DNA of 64,000 nucleotides from Bretschneidera sinensis (lineage: Eukaryota > Streptophyta > Magnoliopsida > Brassicales > Akaniaceae). The DNA lies in contig CM043700.1 of assembly GCA_023935145.1 (NCBI GenBank), positions 100,792,400 to 100,856,399 on the forward strand, read 5' to 3'. Of this stretch, positions 35,323 through 46,755 are shown piece by piece; position 1 is the first letter of the stretch; the number at the start of each line of letters is the position of its first letter. The translations under genes and the position numbers were made by a program. The notes below the pieces were generated by a model, which saw only the letters and a list, made by a program, of their open reading frames with translations, was not told the origin of the DNA and did not search any database.

Positions 35323-36966
35323 TGATATGCAAATTTTAAATGCTCGCAAGTGCACGAATCTCAAATAGTATTGCGATGAGTTTACTCTTGAGGTTGATCT
35401 CTCAAGGAATTGCAGTGGTTTAAATCCTAAATTATTTTCTTAAAATTACTAAAACAAACTCTGAAATGAAATCTTAAACACTCTGATTAAAAGATTGGTG
35501 AAGAGAAAATTGAAATAAAAACAATTAAGTAAATTAAACAAAACAAATTATGAAGAGATGAGTATAATCAATGAGAACAATTGGGAGTTTAGCTTGTTAT
35601 CCAATCATGAATTGGAACATTTGGTGAATATAAAGAATTAATCAACATCCAAGATTATTGGTATTTCCGCCAAGACTAGAGAATGCCATTGATCGTGTTT
35701 ATTCTCAATTTATAACTACTTAATTAAATCCCATGGATGGTGTTCATCAATTAATTAGTTAAATTAAGTATAAGGAAAACGCAACCACCTAAATCACAAT
35801 TTGATTTGAATCTTGATTTAAATTCTTATTCAAGAAAGCTTAATTAAGTCTAGATGATTTTACCTCAACCTAATCTCAAATATTAACCTTGACTATCAAT
35901 AATAGATGGCCAATCTACAAGCAATAATCAAAGGTATGAAGAATATTGAATATGAAATAATTTGGAAAATTTCATAAAACTAAATCAACAAAATATCCAA
36001 AACAATCAAGGCATCTAAGCTAAACGCCCAACAATGCATTTAGCCGCTCATGTTTAAATCCCAATCATAGAATTCAAATACTAGGGTTACAAGCATATTG
36101 AAAGACAAAAGGAGCAAAGACAAAATTTCTTCCCGAATTACAAGATGAATCCTCAAAGTCTTGAAGCGATTGATTGTCATCTTCAATCTCTTGATAAGCC
36201 GTCTTGATGAAAAAAACCATCTCTTCTTGACAATATCCCTCAAAAAATTGATGCAGTCTCCCCCCCTATTCTTTGAGTCTAAAATCAAAGTCGCCCTAGG
36301 GTTTCTGTTCTGGCCGTGTGCTTCTGCTGCTGTCCTGGCCCGGTTCAGCTAAAACTTCCATAACTTTCTCTAGAAAAATCATATTTATAAGCCGTAAAAT
36401 TCTCCAGAAAATAGACATCCAGATTTTTCCAAGCATCTATGGCTCATCTCCTGGTTCTTCCTGAATCAATATAGTTTAATTCTCAAAAATGGCTGATTTG
36501 TCATGCTGCCACATTGAAATCACCCACAGCCTGACATTTGTCTACTAAAACTGCCATAACTTTCTCTAGAAAAATCATATTTATGAGCCATAAAATTATC
36601 CAAAAAATAGACATCCACATCTTTCCAAGCATATATGGTCATCTCCTAATTCTTCTTGAATCAATACAATTTAATCCGAAAAAATGACTGATTTGTACAG
36701 GCAATTCTGACAATTTAGTGAAACTCCTTTTCACCCTTTTCTAGGGACAACATGACTTAGTAAAATGCTCAATTTATCTTTAACAGTCTAGAAATGATGG
36801 GTTTTGTTACACTTCGAATCCTGCCAGCTTTACTTCAAATGAATTCCAAATGCTTGTGAACTTGTAAAACAACGAAAAACAACTCAAAGTAACAAATTCC
36901 TAAGCTAAACATATAAATAAATACTTGAAAAACATACAAAATACTAGGACAAATATTCGTTCATCA
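35323..36966 (-). repeat. Athila 5' LTR (1644 bp)
   Basis: Pair of 27494-29195. Duplicated U3 units begin at 36359 and 36555 (period 196). The two LTRs differ at scattered sites, mainly transitions, and by the deletion near 36285. Confidence 0.88.
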
Positions 36967-36971
36967 CTGAT

Positions 36972-37766
36972 CACCAATACCTAACCATAAATTTTCATTA
37001 ATCTTACTATTTCATAATTTAATTCAAACAATATAATTATTTAATTATGAATCTTATTGAAAATTTATCCCAATTGAGATGAAGTCTTGATACTGTAATT
37101 ATTTAAAGTATTAGGGAAATTTCTATATGAATTTATTGCTTGAGAAATTTGATTTGAAGAAAGAAAGAAAACCTAAACTACGTGAGAAGAAATGAAGAAA
37201 ACAAAACATAAATATCTTACATTTTGTAAGTTAACTATTTTTTAAACATTATTTTATTATTAAGTAATACATTAAATTATAAAAAAATTTAACTTACCAA
37301 AGTTTCATGTGAACATAAGATACGTTCACCACTCTGTTGCTTCAATTTTGTTAACTTACATTTTTGCCATTTAAAATTTTTTCCATTCCATTATTATAGT
37401 TTTATCATTTTACAATTTTGCCATTGTACAATTTTGTCATTCCTCCTTTAAAAACATTTTTTATCTTTTTTTTCTCCCAAAAATTCATAAAAAATAAAAA
37501 AATATAATTTTCTTTTATCAAATTTTATAATTATTTTTCTCAATCTCATTCTATATTTTCTTCAAAATTCTTTTATTTCAACTTCAAATTTCAAAAATTT
37601 TTAGTACTTTTTCTTCAAAAAATTTCTAATTCTTTCAATAAAATTCTTACTATTATCTTTCAAAATTGTATCAAATTTGACAGTCAATATTTAAATTATA
37701 CATAATTTAATTCAATATAAATTTAAATGACCTCTTTTCCCTTGTTTTGATGTTATGGGTTTTACA
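36972..37766 (-). repeat. Element 2 5' LTR, fragment right of the Athila insert
   Basis: 'caccaatacctaaccataaa' continues the LTR text that matches 24240-25076 and ends ..GGGTTTTACA. Around 37150-37210 it has about 60 bases ('aagaaagaaagaaaacc' and following) not present in the other LTR. Confidence 0.8.
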
Positions 37767-39263
37767 CCTTAGCCACTTTCTTTGCTTGCCTGCACTTGTG
37801 GTTGCTGCTTGTTTGCCTTTTGCTCTTACAATACGATCTTATGGAGAATTAACATCTTTATTTTCATTAGTTCTCGAAAATGACATCATTGAAGGTTTCT
37901 AGCAACTAGTACGACTATAAGATCTCTCATGCTCTCTTTTAAGATGGCCTTGTTTAGCCGTCAACTGAGGCTATAGAAAAGAAAATTTCAGAATGACAAA
38001 ATAATCAATATGTAAGACAGTTCACTATTAGTATACAAGACAGTGTGTGTTCATTATTCAAGGTAGCCGGCCAAAGTTGATTGACCCCAGTTCTACATTT
38101 TTGTCTAGTTTTCGCATTATCGCTCTTAATCCCCAACCAATTTCAATTCTAAACAAGAAAAGTTCTAAAATTTAAGATCAAAAGTTAGATAGAATTTTCC
38201 CAACATCGATACAGTCCTCGATATAGTCATCAACACAATCAATGACATAGTAGAATTAGTTCATGTAGCAATTCCTAAGTGGATTTCTAATAAGAAGAAG
38301 TTGTAATGATATTGCCAAATGGAGTTCCATTTTGAATCAAGCATCACATTCCGAGTGGAGGTTGAATTGGTAGTTTCCTTGATCAAGTTCAAGAATCACA
38401 TCCTAAGAGAAGGTTAAACTCGAAAGCTCAAATATCACATCCTGAAGAGAAGGTTGAGCTCAAAATTTATTTTTGGTTCAAGAATCGCATCTTGAGTGGA
38501 GGTTAAATCAATATTTCTTTATTGACGTCCAAGTTTCGCATCCTGAGTGGAGGTTGGTTTGAAAAGTCCCTAATAGAGTTTATCAATAGCATCTAGAGAG
38601 GAGGTTGAACTCGAAGGCTCAATAATCGCATCCCGAGAAGAGGTTAATCCCAAAATTTGATTAATCATCCAAGTATCGATCCCAACTAGAGGTGGGATGA
38701 ATTTGGTTCAAGAATTGCAACCCAAGTAAAGGTTGGATAAGAGTTAGAGAATCTTATTTCGAGAAGAGGTTGAACTCAAAGTTAATCGACGCTCAAGAGT
38801 CGAATCCCGAGAGGAGGTTAAGCTCAAAATAAAATAAAAAATATTTATTGGATTCTAATAATCAAATCCCGAGTGAAGGTTATATGTCATCATTTATTTT
38901 GTCTAAGAATTGCATCTCAAGTGGAGGTTTAGCAAAAAAAATCCAGTATTAGTTCAAGTATTGCATCCCAAGTGGAGTTTGAACTAAAGTTCTAGTATCG
39001 CATCTCCATTAGAGGTTGAACTCGAAATCACTAAGTTTTCTTCAAAAACTTCCCATACAGAAGTGATGGAAACCAATTTTATCATCATCAGGTACGCATC
39101 AATATTGCAGGTGTTCCCATAACACACTTCTTTGTCCCATGGAATGTTTCCCTTTTACACTACATATATTGCACCTTATTGTTTCAATATTTGAAATGAA
39201 AAGATGGTCACTCACAGCCTTTGACTTTCACTTACAGAGAGGCTCAATCAAAGAGGGGCAAAC
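37767..39263 (+). other. Tat-B 3' untranslated region, right part, with polypurine tract
   Basis: Continues Tat-B after element 2. 37767-38330 is unassigned. 38335-39030 is a tandem array, and 39249-39260 (CAAAGAGGGGCA) is the polypurine tract directly before a Tat-type LTR start. No gene recognised. Confidence 0.55.
38335..39030. repeat. Degenerate tandem array, about 15 units of roughly 46 bp
   Basis: Units share 'tcaagaatcgcatcccgag' followed by 'tggaggttgaactcgaa', with clear copies near 38390, 38475, 38530, 38585, 38620, 38800, 38900, 38955 and 39000. Unit length varies from about 40 to 60 bp and identity is modest. Tandem arrays at this place, between integrase and 3' LTR, are known in Tat/Ogre elements and can seed satellites. 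It is not a CRISPR array: there is no exact repeat with unique spacers. Confidence 0.75.
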
Positions 39264-40000
39264 TAAAGACACCCAATTACCTTCCAAATATTAGAACGAA
39301 CCATGTGTAGAACCCAATGATGAGACTTTTATCTTGAGATGCCCAAAATGGATGAATGAGTTGTGGAATTTTAGATTTTGAACAAGAATTGATTAACTGA
39401 ACTCAAATTGAACAAAAACGAGTCAAATTTTCCTTTTTCTTGTAATAACCTTTCGGAACTTCAGTTTTGGTCCAAAACTCTACAAAATTCCGATTTTTTC
39501 CTCTTTCACAAAACTTTTTTATGTCCTTCAAATAAAAATCCAACTAATCTTCACCGTTGGTCACAGAAAACCTTAGGACCTATCTCTCCTATATAAACCC
39601 CATTCTACCCATACGAACAACAACACACCAAATATCTGGTAAAATAGTGCAACAATAAGCTACTAAATTTTCCAACAATATTCTCATACGAATAAACCTA
39701 ATTTTCCATACAAAAAAATCTAGCATACACCAAAAGTCTATAAACCCACAAAAAAATTTATTCTTCAAAAAGACTTACAACTATATGAAACACCAATCAA
39801 GTTCTTAATCAAAGTTCTAGTTCTTATATTTGATCATCTTTAAGCAAGCACAAATATTAGGATCTGAAAATAATCCACACCATAAGTGGAATATTTTCAA
39901 GCTTTGGATTAATCTTTCATAATTAATCCCTTCGCCACGTGCGAAGAGATCACAAAGTAAAAGGTTAATAATTTCTTTTATTACAATGATGATTGATTAT
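39264..40000 (+). mobile_element. Tat-B 3' LTR, right limit uncertain
   Basis: TAAAGACACCCAATTACC follows the polypurine tract and corresponds to the Tat LTR start TGTAGACACCCAATT. The TATA box CTATATAAAC is at 39589-39598. 'ttcgccacgtgcgaagag' near 39930 suggests U5. The frame at 39408-39596 lies in U3 and is chance. The end could not be fixed. Confidence 0.55.
39589..39598 (+). promoter_or_regulatory. TATA box of Tat-B LTR
   Basis: CTATATAAAC, about 325 bp into the LTR, followed by 'cccattctaccc'. Confidence 0.5.
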
Positions 40001-41347
40001 TTTAAGCCACGATGTCACATAGATTTATTTTATCAAATATGCTATAGGATTGCATTAAAATTCATATGCCATGAAGATTAAGGTTTTCTTGCATCTTTTA
40101 GAACTAATTAAAATTCACATGTCATATAAAAATTCTAATTTTGTTTTAGGATTATTTTCATAATCACATATCATATAAATTAGGTTTTACATATTTTTTC
40201 ATGTCAATTAAATCGAATTGAAATTGCTCGAAACACAAAATTATTGTTAAAATAAAATTTTCATTTTTTTGGCCAACATAACCGATCCATTTCCTTATGG
40301 GGTCAATCGACCACCTGAAGCTTTGCATTAGTTCTAACATGAACCCGATTGGTTGACCTATTGTTGGATTTTATAGTTTTGTCATTTCTCACCTTTTTAT
40401 TATTTACACTTATAATCTCCAGTGCTAACATGATTTTTTCCTTGGAGGTTTTTCTTTACTTATTTTTATGCTTAATTATTGCCATGCATAATTATTATCC
40501 CTTGTTTGAACTCAATTGATTGAAAACCTCACTCATTATTGAGAGGATAAGGCTGTACAATTTTGGTTCTGGGTCAGTAATCTCTCACGCGCATATGGTT
40601 TTCTTTTGATTGTGGTGTTTTCATTTAACTATTGCTTTTCCAAATTGTTTAATATAACTTGTGATTAAGAACGCATGCATATTAGTTTGTAGAAAAATTA
40701 ATTCAATTTAATTATTAATTATTTTATCAAGAACATGAGGGATAGGTTTCAACCTAGGCAAGAGGGGAAGTCTTTACTCGTTCTCTCGTACCTCAATCAC
40801 TTACCCTGATTCTCTTGTAGACCAATGACAAGGGATTTGACCCCTTTAAAGTCAAATGGAGACTTCAAATTTACCTTTTTCCTTAGATTCATGCTAAGAA
40901 AACACACCCATTGATTATCCCTAGGAAAAATGTCCCTCGAAAGGCCTAATCCCATAAATAGTACGATGTCTTGAACATACACTTTAACATTTACAAACAT
41001 AACCTCCTTAGGAGCCTCCTTAATACTTGTAAAGAGCACAATCACATTGAGAAGTCTCAAATATACAAAGTATCTCCTTCATATACTAATCCAATTCGAT
41101 CCACTCCCTTGCTCATTGAACCTTTTTAGAAGGGAATATCCTAGGGTATTAATCTCAAATTTGTAGGGAGGTAGAAAAGAGTGGTACCTAAAGCATGTGT
41201 TTTGCACACTTAAACACAATACATATACTCCGACGTATTTGTTATTCTTTTATCTATGCTATACATGGTATCAGCACATATGCATTTATATATTTTTATG
41301 CAATAAGGGTTTCTAAACGTATGTGGTTTTTTTTAATGCAATACATA
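40001..41347. other. Unassigned; Tat-B LTR remainder or Tat-D 3' part
   Basis: AT-rich. The minus-strand frame 41060-40797 (87 codons, 'DIFPRDNQWVCFLSMNL') is not recognised. 'ggtcaatcgacc' and 'gattggttgacc' near 40305-40350 resemble the palindromes in the element 3 LTRs. The last five bases, ACATA, are the target duplication of element 3. Confidence 0.3.
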
Positions 41348-42809
41348 TTTTATGATCCATCCCCAGGTGGGCCTTACCCGAGAAGGTATCATTACCTTTT
41401 AGTCCCGAGCACCCTGACCTACATGCAATCACACATAACTCACCAAGAATACAAGTGTTCAATCAAAACATTTCAAATCATACAATTACAATTTCGTAAC
41501 TAACAATCTTTTCAATACAACAATTTTAACTAGACACAAATAGCAGAAAAACTCCCCAGTACAAATGTCCTTTTACAATGACTAATCCTAATCCCAACTT
41601 AAACTCCTAACAAAAACTCTTAAGGGTGAGGATGCTGCCGATGAAAGCCTCTACTTAGGCTTCTTCAACTTGACTGGCAAGTCTCCAATAATATATGAAA
41701 GGTTAGTAACAATAAAAGGATGAGCTAAAAAGCTCAATGAGACACACCTAGAAGAGAAGTAATTGTATTGGAAGAATTATCTTTTTATTTAACTATAGCA
41801 TAACATTTATTATGGCTTCTAGGTACAAGTGATATTTTTTTTAATTATCCTCTAATTAAATCCTCTAAATTTTCTCCAAGTAATTTTCTCTATTTCTTAT
41901 ATCCTCTTAAATCAATTTATGCTAGGGTTCATAAATTTTCTTAATTCACAAACTATGGACAACTCTAAGTACAATTATGTAACACAATGCCAAAGCAAAC
42001 AAAGAAGGTTTCATCTTAACACTTTTACATTCCCATAACCACAATCATGCTCTTCTCCGGGCAAAGCACAACACATTATCACATTCCCTACACGGGCCAA
42101 TCATATCACATGCCCCTCATGGGCTAATCCTTTTGATATATCCATGAAATGAAATGCCATACTAATTAATACAATGCACAAACAAACCACTGCCCCTCTC
42201 TAGGCTAATATCATCATCACAGGGACGTCTCCCTACATACCGATATGTCCAATCATTATATCAAAATATTTGAAACCCCCTTGATCCGAGTTAGGTCCTA
42301 CTCATCCAATATCCATTTGGTACCCTTCCACCTCTTATGGGGAGGGACCTACTAGCCTTACCCATCAGTCACCCCTTAACAACATATCGTCAAACAAGGT
42401 TATAATGCAAAATGCATGAAGTGATATGCATACAAGCAATCATCAATCATTCACATCTCATTTTATACCAATTCAACCAAGCACATTCATTATAATTCCA
42501 CACATCACAAATCCTCAGCATAAACACTTTGAATCATTTCAATGCTCATATCTTACACAATTAATTCTCCACCCATATTAATTTTTCCATAACACAAATT
42601 CTTACTATTTTCATACTAAAACTCATAATTATTCTTCATAATATTTCTAGAGTTTATACTTATCAAAATAGATCATATTTTTATTCTTTATTACTCAATT
42701 TATATATATGTATTTTAAATACGCTTACTAAAGGTAAGGCGTACTCACCTCACAATGTGATCTTATTACTTCCTGGTCTCTCAAGGTTTTTCCATTAATA
42801 CCTATAAAT
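41348..42809 (-). repeat. Element 3 3' LTR, left part
   Basis: Matches 50577-52037, from 'gatccatccccaggtgggcc' to 'ccattaatacctataaat'. The terminal TGTAACA of the other LTR is worn here to TTTTATG. The frame at 41195-41503 crosses the LTR boundary and is chance. Confidence 0.8.
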
Positions 42810-43620
42810 TGAGCGAAGAGGGCTTGCAAGTTCTCAGCAAGGGTGGCCTAATTGGTGGAAACAAAGTAGAAGAACTTGATTTCTGTGAGTGTTGTGTTCT
42901 TGGGAAGCAATACCGGTCAGCTTCAACACTGGAGTGCACAAGTCTAAGGGCATTATTGACTACATTCATGTGGACCTTTGGGGACTAGCAAGGACACCAA
43001 CACAGGGAGGTAACTTTTACTTTCTGTCTTTAATTGATGATTGTTCAAGAAAGGGCTGGTAGAGACTCAAATGAGCAGGTTAGTTAAGGGGATAAGAACC
43101 GATAATGGCTTAGAAATTTTTAACCAAGAACTTGATCAATTCTATAGGTTAAATGGGATTCTAAGACATAGGACGGTTGTGGAAATCCCTGAGCAAAGTG
43201 GATTTGCTAAGTGGATAAATAAGACCCTTATGGAAAAGGTTAGGTGTATGTTAGATGGATCCGGATTACCCAAATGTTTTTGGGGTGAAGCTGTGTTTAT
43301 TGCTACATATTTGGTTAATAGATCACCCTCTAGAACTTTAGAGTTCAAGACTCCCAAAGAGATGTGGAGTGGAAAACCCCCTGAGTTGGACAACCTTAGA
43401 ACTTTTGGGTGTGCTGCATATGCACAACAAAAGGATGATGAGCTTAGCCCATGATCTAGAAAATGTGTGTTTCTAGGATATGGGGAAGGGGTTAAGGGGT
43501 ATAGGTTGTGGTCCTTAGAAGGATTGAAACTCATAATAAATAAGGATGTTATTTTAATGAATTGTTATTTCCTTCTTTGGAGAAAACTAACCCTGCAGGG
43601 GCTAGTGAGCAAACCAGTTC
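42810..43620 (+). pseudogene. pol: Copia integrase, catalytic Glu lost
   Basis: Opens in the pre-integrase zinc region ('EEGLQVLSKGGLIGGNKVEE', 'FCECCVLGKQYR'), then the core with 'YIHVDLWG' (first Asp kept) and 'IRTDNGLEI' (second Asp kept). At the third position the family has PQQNG-VAER; here it reads 'PEQSGFAKWINKTLMEK', so the catalytic Glu is Lys. 'CFWGEAVFIATYLVNRSPSR' and 'PKEMWSGKPP' follow. A long open stretch covers 43041-43454, with frame changes before it near 43050 and a TGA at 43452. The enzyme inserted copia cDNA; this copy would be inactive. Confidence 0.82.
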
Positions 43621-44797
43621 GGTATTGTGGAGCATAGCATCAAGGAAGATTCAGTTCAGGTAGAGTAAAGAAGGCAAGAGGGTTCGGACCAGGTAGAGCC
43701 CATTGATGAATGCCAAGCTCAGGACACTCATGTAGAGGTTGAACTAGAGGTTGATGATGACGGGAGTCGGAAGGACTATCAGCTCACAAGAGACCGGGAA
43801 AGAAGGCTGGTCAGACCACCTTCAAGATATGGGTTTGTGGATGCTGCGGATGCAGTAGCTCCTTGGACAGAAGGAGAGATGAGTGAACAAGAGACTTACA
43901 TTGATGCCATGGGATGTAAGGATTCACCAAGATGGAAGCTAACTATGGAGGAAGAAATAGATTCTTTGAGGAAGAACAACTTTTGGGAATTGGTCCACAT
44001 TCCTGGAAATTAGAGAGTTGTGGATTGTAAGTGGACTTACAAGGTCAAAGAAGGGTACTCTCTAGGAGATGAAGTCTGGAACAAGGCTAGACTAGTGGCG
44101 AATGGGTTCACGAGAAGAGAAGACATAGATTTCACAGAAATTTTCTCACTTGGACACAAGGTAGAGAAGATGGTGAGTATCCTTATCTGTCATTGATGTG
44201 TTGTTGGTTCAAAACAGCAGGAAGAGGATGGAAAGGTTTACATCTCAACTCAGTGAGGAGTTCGAGAGGAAGAATCTCAGCCTTGCACAAAAGATCCTTG
44301 GGATGTGTAGAATCCAAGAAAAGGAGAGAAACTGGTTAAAGGTTTCTTGGGCAATGGGTGTTCTCAGCAGATTTGTGAGTAGTCTCGGAAAGAAGCATTG
44401 GCTTGGGATGAAGTGGTTGCTGAGGTATTTGAAGGCTCAGTGGCAGTCGATGGTAGCACTCATAATAACCGGGGCAGAATGCATAGCGGCTACGGAAGCC
44501 ATAAAGGAGGCTATGTGGTGCAAAGGGTTGTTGGACGAGTGGGAGGTCCTAAAAGAGCAGGTGGTGGTGTCTTCGGATAGCCAAAGTGCGTGGCACTTGT
44601 GGAGGAATCCGGTGTTCCATGAGGGGACGAAGCATATGGATGTTCGGTATCATTTCATTCGGGAAAATGTTACGAAAGGATACATCCATGTGGACAAGGT
44701 AGCCACGAAAGAAAATCCTGCAGATTTAGGTACTAAAGTTCTACCTTTAAGTAAGTTCAATCATCGCTTTGGACTACTTAGAATTGGAGTTGGTTAA
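43621..44797 (+). pseudogene. pol: Copia RT (central part deleted) and RNase H
   Basis: The linker ('ERRLVRPPSRYGFVDAADAV') leads to the RT start: 'PRWKLTMEEEIDSLRKNNFW', 'VDCKWTYKVKEG', 'KARLVANGFTRREDIDFTEI'. After 'KVEKMVSIL' at about 44190 the text jumps to what normally follows the YVDD box. The catalytic Asp pair appears as 'VIDVLLVQN', so roughly 60-100 residues of the RT palm are gone and the box is spoiled. RNase H is well kept: 'AECIAATEAIKEAMWCKGLL', 'SSDSQSAWHL', 'FHEGTKHMDVRYHFIRE', 'ENPADLGTKVLPLSKF', ending 44797. The open stretch 44198-44797 (199 codons) is intact. Confidence 0.82.
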
Positions 44798-44865
44798 TTG
44801 ATGACTCAAGATGAGTTTGGATCCTAAAGCTCTCTGCACAATGGTTTAGGTTTAAACACTTAGAG

Positions 44866-44877
44866 AAAGGTAGAGAT
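44866..44877 (+). other. Copia polypurine tract
   Basis: GAAAGGTAGAGAT directly precedes the 3' LTR and would prime plus-strand DNA. Confidence 0.7.
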
Positions 44878-45809
44878 TGTTGGTATTTGTCTAAGGTTTA
44901 AACATGTCTAAACATGGTTCAAAGATGGTTAAAGTCTAAACCAAGGTTGGAAGATTAAAATACAACATGTTAAAGGAGTGCAAACATCCATTTGGGTGTG
45001 TGTGCACACCCCTAATCAACAAAGCAAAGTAGTGTGCACTGCTGTGTGAATGGCAGCATTAGTGTGCGCCTTATCACCCCTTCACCAGCGCCGCACCGCC
45101 CCTCCACCAGCGTCGCACCGTCCAGAACATGGTGCAAAGGTGCTCTGCCCAGCGCCGCACCGCCCCCTGTTCAGCGCCTAGGCTCTAGGCAAAGCTGAAG
45201 CACACATGGATAGCTTGCTTGAACTTCCTCTTAGCTGCGTTGATGCAAGGTCAAAATGCACAACACCACTTAGGATTGATGGAGGGCCATGGTTAAGTGG
45301 TCATTAAGATCTAAGGGTGGAGAATGACACACAAGATTGGAAAAGAAGTTGGTGCACTATATAAAGGGTCACCTAGGTTCAATCTTATAACATAAGATGT
45401 GAAACACATTGTGATACAAGACACAAGTGTGTGTGCGATAGACATACAAGAGAGAATTGTGTGAGAGTGCAAAGACACAGACATACAAGAGGGACTCATT
45501 GTAGAGAGGCTGGTTGTAAAGAAGAAAGATTAGTATAGAAAGTGATAAAGTCTTTCTTGTTCTCTTCTTTGTTCCTTCAAGAACTTGAGCTTCTTGAAGA
45601 GGGTTGTTGTATTTGTAAAGAACCATTGATTTAGTGCAGAGAGTTCAGAGGAACTCATGGGGATGTAGGCTATTGCCTAACCTCGATAACAAATCGCTTG
45701 TCTTCTTTTCTTTCTTGCTTTCGATTGCTATATTTCTTTCTACAAGTCATTATAGACTTGAGTGTTTGGAAGATCACCACCTGGCATCTTGTCAAGGTGA
45801 TTTCCAACA
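44878..45809 (+). repeat. Copia 3' LTR (family A, 932 bp)
   Basis: TGTTGGTATTTG..GGTGATTTCCAACA. Same family as 1653-2546 and 55831-56664. A TATA box is at 45357-45366. At 45080-45180 a CpG-rich block repeats 'agcgccgcaccgcccc' about three times with variants, in sharp contrast to its AT-rich neighbours. The frames at 45311-45499 and 45369-45626 lie in this LTR and are chance. Confidence 0.88.
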
Positions 45810-46755
45810 TGTTTAATCATAATTCAGATGTATATAAATATTATAGTTATTTTTGAAATGTTTCATGTTCAAAAACTAAGGAGACAAGTCATTTTTTGAA
45901 AAATCAGCATGATCCAATCGACTGGGTACTTGATCCGGTCAACTGGAAAACCTCTAGAAACATTCTACACCTTTACACCACTATGATCCAGTCGACTGGG
46001 TCACTTGATTTCAGCAAAAATCAATTTAAAAATTCATCTTTTCCCCTAAATTTCTTCTAGATTTCGAAAGATCCTTTCAAAGTTTCAAAAACACAAGTTT
46101 TCTAAGGATTTAAAGTTGAAAAATTTTACATTTCCCAAGAGAAAATTTGAATCCAAATCTCCCTAATCAACCAATTTTGCACAAAACTTACTTTTTGAAA
46201 CAAACCCATTTTCTTCAAACTTTTTCTCAAGAACATTTGGATTTCAAAACTCTAAATTCAAAAATCTTAACTTGATAAACATTTAAGAATAACTAGTAAG
46301 GAGTAAAACAAAAATTTTACCTTAGGTTTTGCAGAGATTTCATCTTTCTTCCTCCTTTTTCCTCTCATTCTTCCTCTCTTCCTCTCTTTTTTCTTCCCTT
46401 TATTTTTCTATTTTCTCCACTTTTCTCTCATTTGTCCCAAAATTTCTAGAGAAATCTAGCAAAATTCTGGATTCTCTCCCTCTTTTCTCTTATTTATTCT
46501 AAGAACTTTTCCTTAATTACCAACTCATCCCTAAACTCTTTCTTCCCCCCATTAACTACCCCAAAGCTCTTTAAAAGTTGACATCTCCCCTAAATACTAG
46601 ATTTTACTACCAGTTCTACTTTAATTACTTATTCCTAAGTTCCAGAAGTCCAAGCACGAATTAAATTCTAAAAATTAAAACTGAAAAACACGTTAAAACA
46701 CGTCAAAAAGGATTTTTATGGTTAAAATATTTAAAATTGATTACCAGGCTCTACA
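45810..46755 (-). repeat. Element 3 3' LTR, right part
   Basis: 'tgtttaatcataattcagat' resumes the match to the other LTR (52242 on) and ends ..GGCTCTACA. At 45910-46015 it has three palindromic motifs of the type CCAGTCGACTGG; the other LTR has six. Confidence 0.8.

Larger units (their letters stand above)
27494..36966 (-). mobile_element. Athila-like Ty3/gypsy element, both LTRs, nested in element 2
   Basis: LTRs 27494-29195 and 35323-36966 begin TGAT(G/A)TGCAAATTTTAAATG and end ..TTCATCA. The target duplication CTGAT is perfect (27489-27493 and 36967-36971), and the element 2 LTR reads through when the insert is removed. Minus orientation follows from the polypurine tract beside the left LTR (GGTTTGGGGGTATT) and the worn PBS beside the right LTR. 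Gag, RT, RNase H and integrase are recognisable. The protease active-site half is deleted. The 9.5-kb length is below that of full Athila elements. Confidence 0.9.
22854..37766 (-). mobile_element. Element 2: Ty3/gypsy chromovirus, same clade as element 1
   Basis: Minus orientation. The 3' LTR is 22854-25076, the internal remnant 25077-26842, and the 5' LTR remnant 26843-27493 plus 36972-37766, split by an Athila element with its duplication. Flanks are CCTTG (22849-22853) and CCTTA (37767-37771), a target duplication with one mismatch. A deletion at 26842/26843 removed gag, protease, RT, PBS and the U5-side third of the 5' LTR. Without the Athila insert the element is only about 5.4 kb. It sits in the 3' untranslated region of Tat-B. 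Confidence 0.8.
42810..45809 (+). mobile_element. Copia element (family A) with large deletions, inside element 3 LTR
   Basis: Contains integrase, a shortened RT, RNase H, polypurine tract and 3' LTR in plus orientation. The 5' LTR, PBS, gag and protease are missing. The copy of the element 3 LTR that surrounds it lacks 204 bp present in the other LTR (52038-52241). One deletion therefore seems to have removed both the 5' half of the copia element and the neighbouring host LTR sequence. Confidence 0.82.

Noticed and set aside
38335..39030. CRISPR-like spaced repeats
   Set aside because: Units are degenerate, unequal in length and have no unique spacers; a retroelement tandem array in a plant genome explains them.
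41195..41503. 102-codon plus-strand frame
   Set aside because: Crosses the element 3 boundary and target duplication, so it cannot be an old gene.
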